Shown here: positions 63,755-64,000 of the stretch, one piece after another | Position numbering within the stretch: position 1 is the first letter of the stretch | How the letters are laid out: each line of letters opens with the position of its first letter | Assembly (NCBI GenBank): GCA_032718475.1 | Contig: JAUCBJ010000203.1 | Coordinates: 1 to 64,000, forward strand | Direction of reading: 5' to 3' | Length of the DNA: 64,000 bases | From: Nemertoderma westbladi | Taxonomy: Eukaryota > Xenacoelomorpha > Nemertodermatida > Nemertodermatidae | Translations under genes and position numbers: made by a program | The notes under the pieces: generated by a model | What the model was told of the DNA's origin: nothing | The model's database searches: none | The model's input: the letters and a program-made list of their open reading frames with translations, nothing else

Positions 63755-64000
63755 TGAAGAACTGAGAAGTAGTGAAGTACTGAAGTCACCTGGCTTCCTG
63801 CTGGAAGTATAGGCAGTTGCCAGTTGGTTACAGAGATAAGTACGGGTGGGTCGGACACCATTGGCCTTCGGGACACACAAACAAATCCCAAAAAACCAAT
63901 AGCCACCGTCGCCTACAGTGTATATATTGAAAGTTAATCAAAATGCATCGATGTTCTGGTGTTATTTAAGCCTTGACTGCACACTGAGGACCATCCAATA

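Overview
This window is eukaryotic nuclear DNA from an animal, most likely an arthropod. The evidence is one intron-containing protein gene (ABHD17, three coding exons with GT-AG junctions) whose residues around PLMSG and RTW..FDAF look arthropod-like to me, a decayed non-LTR retrotransposon, many short inverted-repeat transposons and one tRNA-derived SINE. The palindromes TAGGCCTA and TACCGGTA recur in the right part, a flavour I associate with some arthropod genomes; this is a soft clue only. Nothing prokaryotic, viral or organellar was seen.

Layout. (1) 1-364: short unique flank. (2) 365-42708: one uninterrupted satellite array of about 42.3 kb built on a 24-bp monomer (GGTACTACAGTTCT + GGAC or GTAC + TATATT) with a 9-bp TAGAGGCCC insertion marking some monomers (33 bp) and recurring 22- and 25-bp variants. 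It is organised into higher-order units (127 bp, 177 bp) and into nested segmental duplications of 0.8, 1.2, about 4-5, 6.2 and 6.4-6.7 kb. Both edges lie inside the window. Long open frames there are a by-product of a 24-bp (8-codon) period without plus-strand stops; I do not regard any as genes. (3) 42709-48700: AT-rich intergenic DNA with poly-G/poly-C tracts, a G-tract-ended MITE, palindromes, a GT microsatellite and a 13-bp minisatellite. (4) 48745-52262, minus strand: ABHD17-type depalmitoylase, complete at 295 codons, catalytic triad intact; each intron carries a MITE-like insertion. (5) 52414-53940: a MITE just upstream of the gene, then unannotated DNA. (6) 53942-56040: relic of an APE-endonuclease/reverse-transcriptase LINE with stops and frameshifts. 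(7) 56051-61057: a 49-bp minisatellite and three transposons sharing CAGT(C/T) termini and 5-bp target duplications. (8) 61058-64000: intergenic DNA with an inverted repeat family, one copy interrupted by a tRNA-type SINE, another MITE and a perfect 14-bp-arm palindrome.

Only one functional gene is supported. The rest is a satellite block next to a dense layer of nested transposon insertions, several datable relative to each other because their empty sites can be read in neighbouring copies. The most unusual signals are the trio of 5-bp-TSD elements with family-specific subterminal motif arrays, the near-perfect 6,167-bp duplication inside the satellite, and the cluster of long G/C tracts.
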